From assembly GCA_022376925.1 (NCBI GenBank), contig JAIOJX010000005.1:9018501-9082500 (forward strand): a stretch of 64,000 nucleotides of DNA, written 5' to 3'. The notes beneath the pieces were generated by a model. That model searched no databases and was not told where the DNA came from. It saw only the letters and a list, made by a program, of their open reading frames with translations. Numbering within the stretch: the first letter of the stretch is position 1; every line of letters starts with the position of its first letter. Of this stretch, positions 1 to 11,766 are shown one piece after another. The DNA comes from Tragulus kanchil. Its lineage: Eukaryota; Chordata; Mammalia; Artiodactyla; Tragulidae. Made by a program: the position numbers and the translations under genes.

Positions 1-1898
1 TGAAAATGAAGATAATGGGGGACATATGACCCCAAGAGTGGCCCTAAAATTGAAGAAGTCATGGATGTTAGAGTGCATTTTTGGCACTTGGCTTTATCAT
101 TACAAGATGAAGTGAAATTGTTGAAACACACACACACTTGTGTTCACAACACATTATATCTGTAGTTAGTGAGCACAAGTGGCTGTTTGTCCCTTGGAGT
201 ATGAAGCAGTTCTCTCTGCTCCTCCACTCACGTTTAAGTTGCTGCCAGTGCTGCAGTAATCACTCGTCTCTTCAGCTCTCTACTGAGTCTTGGTTTGTTT
301 GTTTGTTTCCTGACCTGTTTCTTGCCAAATCTTGAATGCTTCTTGGCCTCCAGGCTAACGCATAGACCAATACAATTGCATTTTTCTCAACATCACCACC
401 AACCACCGTGCTCCAGGGGACCCGCCCACAGCAGCAGGCCTCTTGCTCTGTTTCTGGTGTTGGGAGTTGTAAGTGCTCAGCCACAGGCCCTTGCCTCTAG
501 GGAGCACGGGCTGGGCATTTTGTCTGGGCAGTGCCCAATTTCAGTCACTTCTGAAGTCTGAAGTTTTCAAGTGCCTCAACTTCTGAAAACGATACTTTCG
601 TTACATGCTATTTCTGAATGTGATGTTTCTACTAAAGGCAAGCATGTTCAAACAGAAAAGTTATTTTTTACCTCAGTTTCTGCCAAGAAGTTTGTGAAAT
701 GATGATTTTCATGCCATAATAAATCTGGAAAAAATAGCAAATAGATACTACCCTAGTTTCACATTATGAAGTGACTTGTAAGTGGTGTTCAACTATATTC
801 TGAAGACAAAGTAAAACAAAAAAAGGCTGTAGGCTGGCTTATATTTCTCCCTTGAAACAAGCTTACTTTGAGAACATGAAAGCACTGAATATGATTCTAG
901 AATCACTTTATTGTGTTTGGTTTGAGTAACTGAGTTGCTTGTGAAAGTGATCTAGCATGACTCCTGGGTTTCTAGCCCAAGCTTCTGTGTAGACTGAAGA
1001 GCCATTTGCTGAGATGGGAATAGGAACACCCCACAAGGAACAAGGATTTAGGGGATGATAATGGGCTATTTTGTGAATTGTGGTGAATGAAAATGAAGAT
1101 AATGGGGGACATATGACCCCAAGAGTGGCCCTAAAATTGAAGAAGTCATGGATGTTAGAGTGCATTTTTGGCACTTGGCTTTATCATTACAAGATGAAGT
1201 GAAATTGTTGAAACACACACACACTTGTGTTCACAACACATTATATCTGTAGTTAGTGAGCACAAGTGGCTGTTTGTCCCTTGGAGTATGAAGCAGTTCT
1301 CTCTGCTCCTCCACTCACGTTTAAGTTGCTGCCAGTGCTGCAGTAATCACTCGTCTCTTCAGCTCTCTACTGAGTCTTGGTTTGTTTGTTTGTTTCCTGA
1401 CCTGTTTCTTGCCAAATCTTGAATGCTTCTTGGCCTCCAGGCTAACGCATAGACCAATACAATTGCATTTTTCTCAACATCACCACCAACCACCGTGCTC
1501 CAGGGGACCCGCCCACAGCAGCAGGCCTCTTGCTCTGTTTCTGGTGTTGGGAGTTGTAAGTGCTCAGCCACAGGCCCTTGCCTCTAGGGAGCACGGGCTG
1601 GGCATTTTGTCTGGGCAGTGCCCAATTTCAGTCACTTCTGAAGTCTGAAGTTTTCAAGTGCCTCAACTTCTGAAAACGATACTTTCGTTACATGCTATTT
1701 CTGAATGTGATGTTTCTACTAAAGGCAAGCATGTTCAAACAGAAAAGTTATTTTTTACCTCAGTTTCTGCCAAGAAGTTTGTGAAATGATGATTTTCATG
1801 CCATAATAAATCTGGAAAAAATAGCAAATAGATACTACCCTAGTTTCACATTATGAAGTGACTTGTAAGTGGTGTTCAACTATATTCTGAAGACAAAG
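1..1898. repeat. Tandem duplication D1, period 1087
   Basis: Bases 1-811 reappear at 1088-1898, essentially unchanged. The unit probably starts left of the window. The content is unassigned single-copy-like DNA. The end of copy 2 (1855-1898) is also the start of D2, so that stretch exists three times. Confidence 0.95.
824..1854. other. Unassigned DNA, left end
   Basis: Apart from D1 I recognise no gene or transposable element here or at 1-823. Short ORFs (up to 88 codons) recur only because of the duplication and show no known motif. Confidence 0.5.
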
Positions 1899-2409
1899 AA
1901 AAGGCCCACAAGGTTTGGGGTAGAAAACATCATAGAATATGTACCAATAATTAAAAATGAATAATGTATGATATGTAGTTTTAAGTGTACAGACAATAAA
2001 ATTATGTGTTGTATATTTCTATATGATATCAACAGAAATTATTTTGGCATTAAGAAGCAAGTTGTAATTCTTAAAATTCAGTTAATATTATAAATATAAT
2101 TCACTAAAAGAAATATAAATAGTAAGATCTAGGATTATTTGATTTTCCAGTTAAGGAAGAGAAGTGAATAGTAACAAATTGAATAAAAAGATGTATATTT
2201 TTGCTGTTTTGTTGGGAAACGCTAGCATTAAGAAAATAACATAATGCAACCCACAATGCATCAAGCATAACTGCTTACATGAACACAACAAAGTCAAGAT
2301 TGTTTTATACCTTACAGAAAAAAATTTTATAGCCTACAGAAAAACTTGAGATAACTTGCCAATGTCTTTCAATTTATACATGAAAGAAATGTGTTAAAGC
2401 CTTCTTTCA

Positions 2410-2732
2410 GGGCTTCCCTGGTGGTCCAGTGGGTAAGGACACCTCCTTGCAGTGCAAGGGGCTCTGGTTCAATCCCTGGTCTGGGAAGATCCCACGTGCC
2501 GCGGAGCAGCTGGACCCATGTGCCCAATGACCGAGCCGGAGCTCTGGAGCGCGTGCACCCAGAGCCTGTGCTCTGTGACAACAGAGGCCACCGCGATGGG
2601 AGGCCCACACGGGCCAAAGAACAAAGATGGATGAAAACAGTTAAATGAAAGACCAATAGAAGTGGCCCGCCTGCTCCCCACCCTCCCCACCCCACCCCTC
2701 TCAAATAAATAAATAAATAAATCTTAAAAAAA
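2410..2732 (+). mobile_element. tRNA-derived CHR-like SINE, young subfamily (copy in D2)
   Basis: Starts gggcttccctggtggtcc, has a tRNA-like box B (ggttcaatccc) and an AAAT-rich tail. It is flanked by a perfect 14-bp target-site duplication (2396-2409 and 2733-2746). The body after the tRNA part differs from Bov-tA. The D2 copy is at 3498-3820. Confidence 0.85.
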
Positions 2733-3497
2733 AAAGCCTTCTTTCAAATTCAACAATACTTAAAATTTACATGACATTATCCATTATGAGTTAAGAAGCT
2801 TCAAGAAATTCTTCTCGTCTATCAATTTAAACAAAGTGCTTTGATAGACCATGATAGAAAAGACTGGATTATCTTTTTCTTCTTTCTTTAGAAAATGGTT
2901 TTCAGAAGTTATTGGCCTATGGAGGAGGCAAGATAAAATCCCGAAGTGACTTGTAAGTGGTGTTCAACTATATTCTGAAGACAAAGAAAAGGCCCACAAG
3001 GTTTGGGGTAGAAAACATCATAGAATATGTACCAATAATTAAAAATGAATAATGTATGATATGTAGTTTTAAGTGTACAGACAATAAAATTATGTGTTGT
3101 ATATTTCTATATGATATCAACAGAAATTATTTTGGCATTAAGAAGCAAGTTGTAATTCTTAAAATTCAGTTAATATTATAAATATAATTCACTAAAAGAA
3201 ATATAAATAGTAAGATCTAGGATTATTTGATTTTCCAGTTAAGGAAGAGAAGTGAATAGTAACAAATTGAATAAAAAGATGTATATTTTTGCTGTTTTGT
3301 TGGGAAACGCTAGCATTAAGAAAATAACATAATGCAACCCACAATGCATCAAGCATAACTGCTTACATGAACACAACAAAGTCAAGATTGTTTTATACCT
3401 TACAGAAAAAAATTTTATAGCCTACAGAAAAACTTGAGATAACTTGCCAATGTCTTTCAATTTATACATGAAAGAAATGTGTTAAAGCCTTCTTTCA

Positions 3498-3820
3498 GGG
3501 CTTCCCTGGTGGTCCAGTGGGTAAGGACACCTCCTTGCAGTGCAAGGGGCTCTGGTTCAATCCCTGGTCTGGGAAGATCCCACGTGCCGCGGAGCAGCTG
3601 GACCCATGTGCCCAATGACCGAGCCGGAGCTCTGGAGCGCGTGCACCCAGAGCCTGTGCTCTGTGACAACAGAGGCCACCGCGATGGGAGGCCCACACGG
3701 GCCAAAGAACAAAGATGGATGAAAACAGTTAAATGAAAGACCAATAGAAGTGGCCCGCCTGCTCCCCACCCTCCCCACCCCACCCCTCTCAAATAAATAA
3801 ATAAATAAATCTTAAAAAAA
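3498..3820 (+). mobile_element. CHR-like SINE, D2 second copy
   Basis: Same insertion as 2410-2732, repeated by the tandem duplication with the same flanks. Not an independent insertion. Confidence 0.85.
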
Positions 3821-4081
3821 AAAGCCTTCTTTCAAATTCAACAATACTTAAAATTTACATGACATTATCCATTATGAGTTAAGAAGCTTCAAGAAATTCT
3901 TCTCGTCTATCAATTTAAACAAAGTGCTTTGATAGACCATGATAGAAAAGACTGGATTATCTTTTTCTTCTTTCTTTAGAAAATGGTTTTCAGAAGTTAT
4001 TGGCCTATGGAGGAGGCAAGACAGCCTCAAAAAAGTAGGAGAAAAGTATTACAGAGTGTGTCAAGAAGTTAATTAATTAAT

Positions 4082-4387
4082 GGGCTTCCCTGGTGGTCCA
4101 GTCGGTAAGGGCATAACCCTGCAGTGCAAGCAGCGCCTGTTCGATCCCTGGCCTGGGAAGATCCCGTGTGCCATAGAGCAGCTGGACCAATGTGTCCAAT
4201 TACCAAGCCGGAGCTCTGGAGTGCATGCGCCCAGAGCCGGTGCTCTGCGACAACAGAGGCCACTCTGATGGGAGGCCCACACGGGCCAAACAACAAAGAC
4301 AGATGAAAATAGATAAATGAAAGACCAATAGAAGTGGCCCGCTCGCCCCTCTCCCTCCCCAGCTCGCCCCCCCTCAAAAAAAAAAAT
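4082..4387 (+). mobile_element. CHR-like SINE, same subfamily
   Basis: Same head, box B and body as the 2410 element. A 13-bp target-site duplication is at 4065-4077 and 4388-4400. Confidence 0.85.
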
Positions 4388-5080
4388 GAAGTTAATTAAT
4401 AAAAATCTTATTTTCTTCCAGGTTTTGTCATGTCTGTGATATTTATCAACTTTATTTTCTTGTTCATCACAGATACTCATTTGTGTTTCTAACTTTGCAT
4501 TCATGTTTTTCCATTTTTTTGTTTAATGAAAACTCTAAAATTGATTAAGCTTGAAGCCTCATAAAACTTGGATACAACCCTTGCATCATGCTTGGAGAAT
4601 TCTTCCTGACTATGAACATGATTTTCCATATTTAAAATCTTTAACTCCTTAGGAAGTCATTTTCCATTATGGCATGGGGTGGGAAATCTGTCTTTTCAAA
4701 ATGGTCAATCAGTTGTTTCAACACCATGTTAAAATGATACACCTTTCTTCTCTATGGCTAACAAAAGTCACATTAGTATGCCTTAAATTCTTAAGTATGT
4801 TTGAAATTTTAGGATTCTTATTCTGCTCATTCTTCTTTCATTCCAGTATCACTGTTTTAATTATTATATTTTGCTTATTTGTTCTGAAAATATGAGAACA
4901 AATCTCATCTCTTTCTTAGTTTTTAAAGCTTTCTTGTTTATTGCAGTTTATTTTTCTAGTTGAATTTTGAAATCAGTCATGTTATTTTAAAAAGTTCATT
5001 AGAATTCTGATGCATTTGTAATTAATTTAGCAAAACTCTGACATCTTAATATTGAGTCTTCTCATCTAGAAGCATTATTT

Positions 5081-5370
5081 ATTTATTTATTTTTAGAATT
5101 TTAAAAATTTTGGCCTCTTTTTATTGATTTTTTTAAAATTTATTTTTCATACATCTTTATTCTTCGGCCTGTGTGGGCTTCCCATTGCAGTGGCCTCTCT
5201 CATTGCAGAGCACCAGCTCTGGGCGCACGCTCTCCAGAGTGCTGGCTCTTAATTGGACAAACCAGTCCAGCCGTCCTGCAGCACATGGGATCTGTCCCGG
5301 CCAGGGATCAACCCTGTGCCCCTTGCACTGCAAGGGGGACTCTTTACCTGCTGGACCACCAGGGAAACCC
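5081..5370 (-). mobile_element. CHR-like SINE inserted in L1
   Basis: Reverse-strand element, more diverged, ending in the reverse complement of the SINE head. Target-site duplication of 15 bp at 5066-5080 and 5371-5385. D3 copy at about 6165-6454. Confidence 0.8.
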
Positions 5371-6164
5371 CTAGAAGCATTATTTTTCGTAGTTGCCCAT
5401 GTCCTTTGAAAAATGCTGTAAATGTTTCCCTATGGATCATATGTATTTCTAATTGAGTATATGTCTAGATGATTTACTCTCATTGCTGTTGTGAAGGGCT
5501 ATCTGGTTGGTTATTGTTGGTTATTATTGGAAAACTGCTTTGTAATTAATATGTCTGTGTGTGTTGTAAGTGGGCATTTTACTTAAATCATGTTTTTGCA
5601 TTTTTTTTGTTTAAAACTCTAAAATTGATTAAGCTTGAAGCCTCATAAAACTTGGATACAACCCTTGCATCATGCTTGGAGAATTCTTCCTGACTATGAA
5701 CATGATTTTCCATATTTAAAATCTTTAACTCCTTAGGAAGTCATTTTCCATTATGGCATGGGGTGGGAAATCTGTCTTTTCAAAATGGTCAATCAGTTGT
5801 TTCAACACCATGTTAAAATGATACACCTTTCTTCTCTATGGCTAACAAAAGTCACATTAGTATGCCTTAAATTCTTAAGTATGTTTGAAATTTTAGGATT
5901 CTTATTCTGCTCATTCTTCTTTCATTCCAGTATCACTGTTTTAATTATTATATTTTGCTTATTTGTTCTGAAAATATGAGAACAAATCTCATCTCTTTCT
6001 TAGTTTTTAAAGCTTTCTTGTTTATTGCAGTTTATTTTTCTAGTTGAATTTTGAAATCAGTCATGTTCTTTTAAAAAGTTCATTAGAATTCTGATGCATT
6101 TGTAATTAATTTAGCAAAACTCTGACATCTTAATATTGAGTCTTCTCATCTAGAAGCATTATTT

Positions 6165-6454
6165 ATTTATTTATTTTTAGAATTTTAAAAATTTTGGCCT
6201 CTTTTTATTGATTTTTTTAAAATTTATTTTTCATACATCTTTATTCTTCGGCCTGTGTGGGCTTCCCATTGCAGTGGCCTCTCTCATTGCAGAGCACCAG
6301 CTCTGGGCGCACGCTCTCCAGAGTGCTGGCTCTTAATTGGACAAACCAGTCCAGCCGTCCTGCAGCACATGGGATCTGTCCCGGCCAGGGATCAACCCTG
6401 TGCCCCTTGCACTGCAAGGGGGACTCTTTACCTGCTGGACCACCAGGGAAACCC
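6165..6454 (-). mobile_element. CHR-like SINE, D3 second copy
   Basis: Duplicate of the 5081-5370 element with the same flanks. Confidence 0.8.
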
Positions 6455-6548
6455 CTAGAAGCATTATTTTTCGTAGTTGCCCATGTCCTTTGAAAAATGC
6501 TGTAAATGTTTCCCTATGGATCATATGTATTTCTAATTGAGTATATGT

Positions 6549-8829
6549 CTAGATGATTTACTCTCATTGCTGTTGTGAAGGGCTATCTGGTTGGTTATTG
6601 TTGGTTATTATTGGAAAACTGCTTTGTAATTAATATGTCTGTGTGTGTTGTAAGTGGGCATTTTACTTAACTTTCTATTTAAAGAATTTTCCAGCTGCAA
6701 ATGTTGGTATCAATGATACTTTTTTCATCTGAACGTTTTATAATTTAGCTTTTCTATTATAGTGCCTAAGATTCTGATATCACAGAACAGTAATTAATCA
6801 CTTGCATCAAATATTTATGACATCTATAGGAATACTCTGAAATGGAAATAGATTGAGAGAGAGTTATCGTCTGAGAATGTGTGTATTTGTGTGTATGTTG
6901 TTATATGTGTACACAAATATATGAAATGTTGAACGAATTTTTTTCTAGTTTTCTTAAATACTTTATCAAGCATGGATGATGAACTAAGTTGGTCACTTTA
7001 TATCTTTTGATATAATCACATTACTTTTATCATTTGTATCCATTACATTAATAATTTTTTTTGCTAAACTATCCTAATTCCAAGAATAAACCCTACTATG
7101 GGAGTAATTTGTTGTTCTTTTAATACATCTGGATTGGTGGCATCTTATTTAGAATTTTTTCCCCTCTATAATCATAAGTGAAATTTAGCTATACTTTTCT
7201 TTCATTGTGATAATTTTATCAGGTTTGGGCATAAGGTTAAAATAAACTGGGAAGATTTCCATCTTTCTCTATTCTCTGGGATATTTTGAATTGCAAAAGA
7301 ACTCTGTAATTTCAGAGTCTAAAATAACATCTATAAAATCATCTGGTTTTGGCAAATTTGGGGGATAATTATCATCTTTTTCAATTTTATTCATGGTGGA
7401 TCTTCTACATATTGAGCCAGTTTTGGTTATTTATATATTCCATGCTGACAGTCTATTTCATCATGAAATTGTAACTCACTTGCAGATTTATGGAGAAGTG
7501 TTTTGTCCATGTACCCTATCAATTACTTTTTTAAAAATAATTTTATTTATTTTTGGCTGCACTGGATCTTCATTGCTTTTCTCTGGCTTTGTGTAGTTGT
7601 GGTGAGGTGGGTGGGGGTGGTTTCTCCTGACTGTAGTGCGAGGCTTCTCACCGTTGTGGCTTCTCTTGTATCCGAACATGGGCTCTAGGACATGTGGGCT
7701 TCAGCACTGTGGGAACTAGATGATTTACTCATTGCTGTTGTGAATTTTTTAATATGTCTTTTTGTGTGTTTTTAAGTGGGCATTTTACTTAACTTTCTAT
7801 TTAAAGAATTTTCCAGCTGCAAATGTTGGTATCAATGATACTTTTTTCATCTGAACGTTTTATAATTTAGCTTTTCTATTATAGTGCCTAAGATTCTGAT
7901 ATCACAGAACAGTAATTAATCACTTGCATCAAATATTTATGACATCTATAGGAATACTCTGAAATGGAAATAGATTGAGAGAGAGTTATCGTCTGAGAAT
8001 GTGTGTATTTGTGTGTATGTTGTTATATGTGTACACAAATATATGAAATGTTGAACGAATTTTTTTCTAGTTTTCTTAAATACTTTATCAAGCATGGATG
8101 ATGAACTAAGTTGGTCACTTTATATCTTTTGATATAATCACATTACTTTTATCATTTGTATCCATTACATTAATAATTTTTTTTGCTAAACTATCCTAAT
8201 TCCAAGAATAAACCCTACTATGGGAGTAATTTGTTGTTCTTTTAATACATCTGGATTGGTGGCATCTTATTTAGAATTTTTTCCCCTCTATAATCATAAG
8301 TGAAATTTAGCTATACTTTTCTTTCATTGTGATAATTTTATCAGGTTTGGGCATAAGGTTAAAATAAACTGGGAAGATTTCCATCTTTCTCTATTCTCTG
8401 GGATATTTTGAATTGCAAAAGAACTCTGTAATTTCAGAGTCTAAAATAACATCTATAAAATCATCTGGTTTTGGCAAATTTGGGGGATAATTATCATCTT
8501 TTTCAATTTTATTCATGGTGGATCTTCTACATATTGAGCCAGTTTTGGTTATTTATATATTCCATGCTGACAGTCTATTTCATCATGAAATTGTAACTCA
8601 CTTGCAGATTTATGGAGAAGTGTTTTGTCCATGTACCCTATCAATTACTTTTTTAAAAATAATTTTATTTATTTTTGGCTGCACTGGATCTTCATTGCTT
8701 TTCTCTGGCTTTGTGTAGTTGTGGTGAGGTGGGTGGGGGTGGTTTCTCCTGACTGTAGTGCGCAGGCTTCTCACCGTTGTGGCTTCTCTTGTATCCGAAC
8801 ATGGGCTCTAGGACATGTGGGCTTCAGCA
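6549..8829. repeat. Tandem duplication D4, period about 1122
   Basis: Copy 1 is 6549-7706 and copy 2 is about 7717-8829. The start of copy 2 has lost about 46 bp relative to copy 1. Overlaps D3 by about 120 bp. Confidence 0.93.
7538..7706 (-). mobile_element. CHR-2-type SINE, cut at D4 junction
   Basis: Reverse-strand tail end of an older CHR-type SINE (gctgcactggatcttcattgc). It stops at the duplication join; the complete element is at 8660-9002. Confidence 0.75.
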
Positions 8830-9002
8830 GCTGCAGTACTGGGCTCAGTAGTTGTGGATCGAGGATCCTAGAGCATGCAGACGTCAGCAGTTGTGGCACA
8901 CAGGCTTGGTTGCTCTGCCACATGTGGGATCTTCCCCAATCAGGGATTGAGCCCATGTCCTATTGGAAGGTGGATTCTTACCTGCTGCCAACAGAGAAGT
9001 CC
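8660..9002 (-). mobile_element. CHR-2-type SINE, complete
   Basis: Older CHR-type SINE on the minus strand, ending in a diverged reverse-complemented tRNA-like head (gggattgagcccatgtcc, then ccaacagagaagtcc). Confidence 0.78.
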
Positions 9003-9224
9003 TAAAAAGATATGAGTAAGAATTACAATTGTATTTGCTTAACAATTGTGTATATACACCACTTTTCTAATGGATCATGTTCATTATAAAACAAACTTGA
9101 CAATAGAAACTGTAAGGATAAGGTAAAGGTGAAATAAATTATTTTACAATAATTTTCACTTTTTTAGCTCTATAGTAGAATTAAAAAAAAAAAAATCCTT
9201 CTTGCTTCTCTAAAATAGTTCTCC

Positions 9225-9530
9225 CCACTCTCCAGGTTTATTGAAATATAATTGACATGTAATATTGTGCAAGTTTTTTTTTTAATTTTTAAAAAATATT
9301 GTGTAGGTTTAATGTGTACCATGTGTTGATTTGACACACGTGTATTACAGAATGATTAGGTGACATCTCTATCCATCACAGAAAGCTCTTATTTGTGGTG
9401 AAAACATTTAAGATCACTTCACTTAACTTTCAAGTGTGGGATACAGTACTATTTGCTCTTCCCACAAAGCTGTGCATTAGATCCCTAGGACTTACTCATC
9501 CTAAAACTGGAAGTCTATACTCTTAGATAA
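9225..9530 (+). mobile_element. L1 3' UTR fragment
   Basis: Matches the remembered L1M-type 3' UTR: caggtttattgaaatataat, gacacacgtgtattacag, gcattagatccctaggactt, ctaaaactggaagtctatac. Confidence 0.6.
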
Positions 9531-9657
9531 ACATCAGCATAAAATGGACTTAATATTGTAGTGTAAGTTACATGACTGAAGTACCTTTAAAAATTTTTGG
9601 TTTAACACTTGGTAATATAGAAATCAAAGTTCATTATTTTATATTCAATTTATTTTG

Positions 9658-9704
9658 ATATATATATTTATTTACTTATTTATTTATTTATTTATTTATT
9701 TAAG
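9658..9704. repeat. (ATTT)n simple repeat
   Basis: Run of ATTT units with a few interruptions. Confidence 0.85.
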
Positions 9705-10239
9705 TTGTCCTGGCTACAGAGAACCACACAGAAACACATAGATCCAAATTGGAAAAAATAAGTGTGTCATTGTCGAGCTTACTAAATCATTGTATTCATC
9801 TTTTTGAATTCATTATGTTCAATAACATAGATACTGGTTAAAATATTAGGAAATGTTCACCTCTCCTGAAGCCAGTCAGCTAGTCTTTTAAAATAATCTG
9901 AAGTTGCTGAAGCTTTATATATTTTTAACAAATAAGTTTACAAACCACTGAAAATGTATATTTTGAATATTTTTAAAACAGGTTAGGTCATTTTTGTCTC
10001 CAGGTTTTGAGAATATACAGATATCAGGAATATTGAAAGTGACAAATTCTCTTTGCAGCAACAGAATTACATAATGGTAGAAACATTTACAAACACTGAT
10101 TCTCCAAAATGCTGTCTCTCTATAGCAGAAATTTCTTCCAAAAAATTACTTTCTAGTTAATTTCTAGGAATTCACTATTATCTTTTTATTTCTTTGTAAA
10201 AAATATCCACATTTACTTGTAAGCGGTAGACTGCTGAAA

Positions 10240-10660
10240 TGGTGCCACATTACAGCGACATGGCTAGACTTGGAGATCATCATCCTAAGTGAAGTAACTC
10301 AGACAGGAATAAACAAATATATGACACCACTTATATGTGGAATCTAAAAATTATACAATCTATATATAAAACAGAAACCAACTCACAGAGATAGAAAACA
10401 GAGGTTACCAAAGGGGAAAGGGAGTGGGGAGGGACAAATTAGGACCATAGGATTTACAGATACAGCCTACTATACACAAAATAGATAAGCAAAAAGGATT
10501 TACTATATAGCACCAGGAAGTATATTCAATATCTTGTAATACCATATAATTGAAAACACCAACACACACACACACCCATGAATCACTTCATGACTTTGCT
10601 GTACATTTTGAAACTAACACAATATTGTAAATCAATATTATACTTCAATTAAAAAAATAT
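10240..10660 (+). mobile_element. Artiodactyl L1 3' end
   Basis: Typical 3' end: catcctaagtgaagtaactc, cttatatgtggaatctaaaa, gaaactaacacaatattgta, tacttcaatt. D5 copy at 11343-11763. Confidence 0.78.
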
Positions 10661-11342
10661 GAATCAGATCTTAACGATGAGAAATTGTACCTCTTAGTTA
10701 TTCTCCCTATATTTCTGTCCTCCTTCCACTACCTCCTCCCTCAGAGCATTTATTTTAATATATATTTATTTTTGAAACTGTGTTAATCACCATTATTTTC
10801 TACAATAAAGACCATGCATATAAATTGAACGTTGAAAAACATAGATCCAAATTGGAAAAAATAAGTGTGTCATTGTCGAGCTTACTAAATCATTGTATTC
10901 ATCTTTTTGAATTCATTATGTTCAATAACATAGATACTGGTTAAAATATTAGGAAATGTTCACCTCTCTGAAGCCAGTCAGCTAGTCTTTTAAAATAATC
11001 TGAAGTTGCTGAAGCTTTATATATTTTTAACAAATAAGTTTACAAACCACTGAAAATGTATATTTTGAATATTTTTAAAACAGGTTAGGTCATTTTTGTC
11101 TCCAGGTTTTGAGAATATACAGATATCAGGAATATTGAAAGTGACAAATTCTCTTTGCAGCAACAGAATTACATAATGGTAGAAACATTTACAAACACTG
11201 ATTCTCCAAAATGCTGTCTCTCTATAGCAGAAATTTCTTCCAAAAAATTACTTTCTAGTTAATTTCTAGGAATTCACTATTATCTTTTTATTTCTTTGTA
11301 AAAAATATCCACATTTACTTGTAAGCGGTAGACTGCTGAAAT

Positions 11343-11763
11343 GGTGCCACATTACAGCGACATGGCTAGACTTGGAGATCATCATCCTAAGTGAAGTAAC
11401 TCAGACAGGAATAAACAAATATATGACACCACTTATATGTGGAATCTAAAAATTATACAATCTATATATAAAACAGAAACCAACTCACAGAGATAGAAAA
11501 CAGAGGTTACCAAAGGGGAAAGGGAGTGGGGAGGGACAAATTAGGACCATAGGATTTACAGATACAGCCTACTATACACAAAATAGATAAGCAAAAAGGA
11601 TTTACTATATAGCACCAGGAAGTATATTCAATATCTTGTAATACCATATAATTGAAAACACCAACACACACACACACCCATGAATCACTTCATGACTTTG
11701 CTGTACATTTTGAAACTAACACAATATTGTAAATCAATATTATACTTCAATTAAAAAAATATG
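11343..11763 (+). mobile_element. Artiodactyl L1 3' end, D5 copy
   Basis: Repeat of 10240-10660. Confidence 0.78.
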
Positions 11764-11766
11764 AAT

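Larger units (their letters stand above)
1855..4021. repeat. Tandem duplication D2, period 1088
   Basis: Copy 1 is 1855-2933 and copy 2 is 2943-4021, with 9 unmatched bases between. Both contain the same CHR-like SINE with its target-site duplication. Confidence 0.95.
4502..6670. repeat. Tandem duplication D3, period about 1084
   Basis: Copy 1 is 4502-5586 and copy 2 is 5589-6670. The first bases of copy 2 carry small indels. Both copies carry the same antisense SINE nested in L1 DNA. Confidence 0.95.
4530..7535 (-). mobile_element. Old L1 ORF2 region, antisense
   Basis: AT-rich DNA matching the reverse complement of L1 ORF2 in places (for example cttaatattgagtcttctca near 5046 and ccaagaataaaccctactat near 7080). 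It is broken by the SINE at 5081-5370 and by D3 and D4. The L1-like sequence recurs up to about 8655. No open frame remains. Confidence 0.55.
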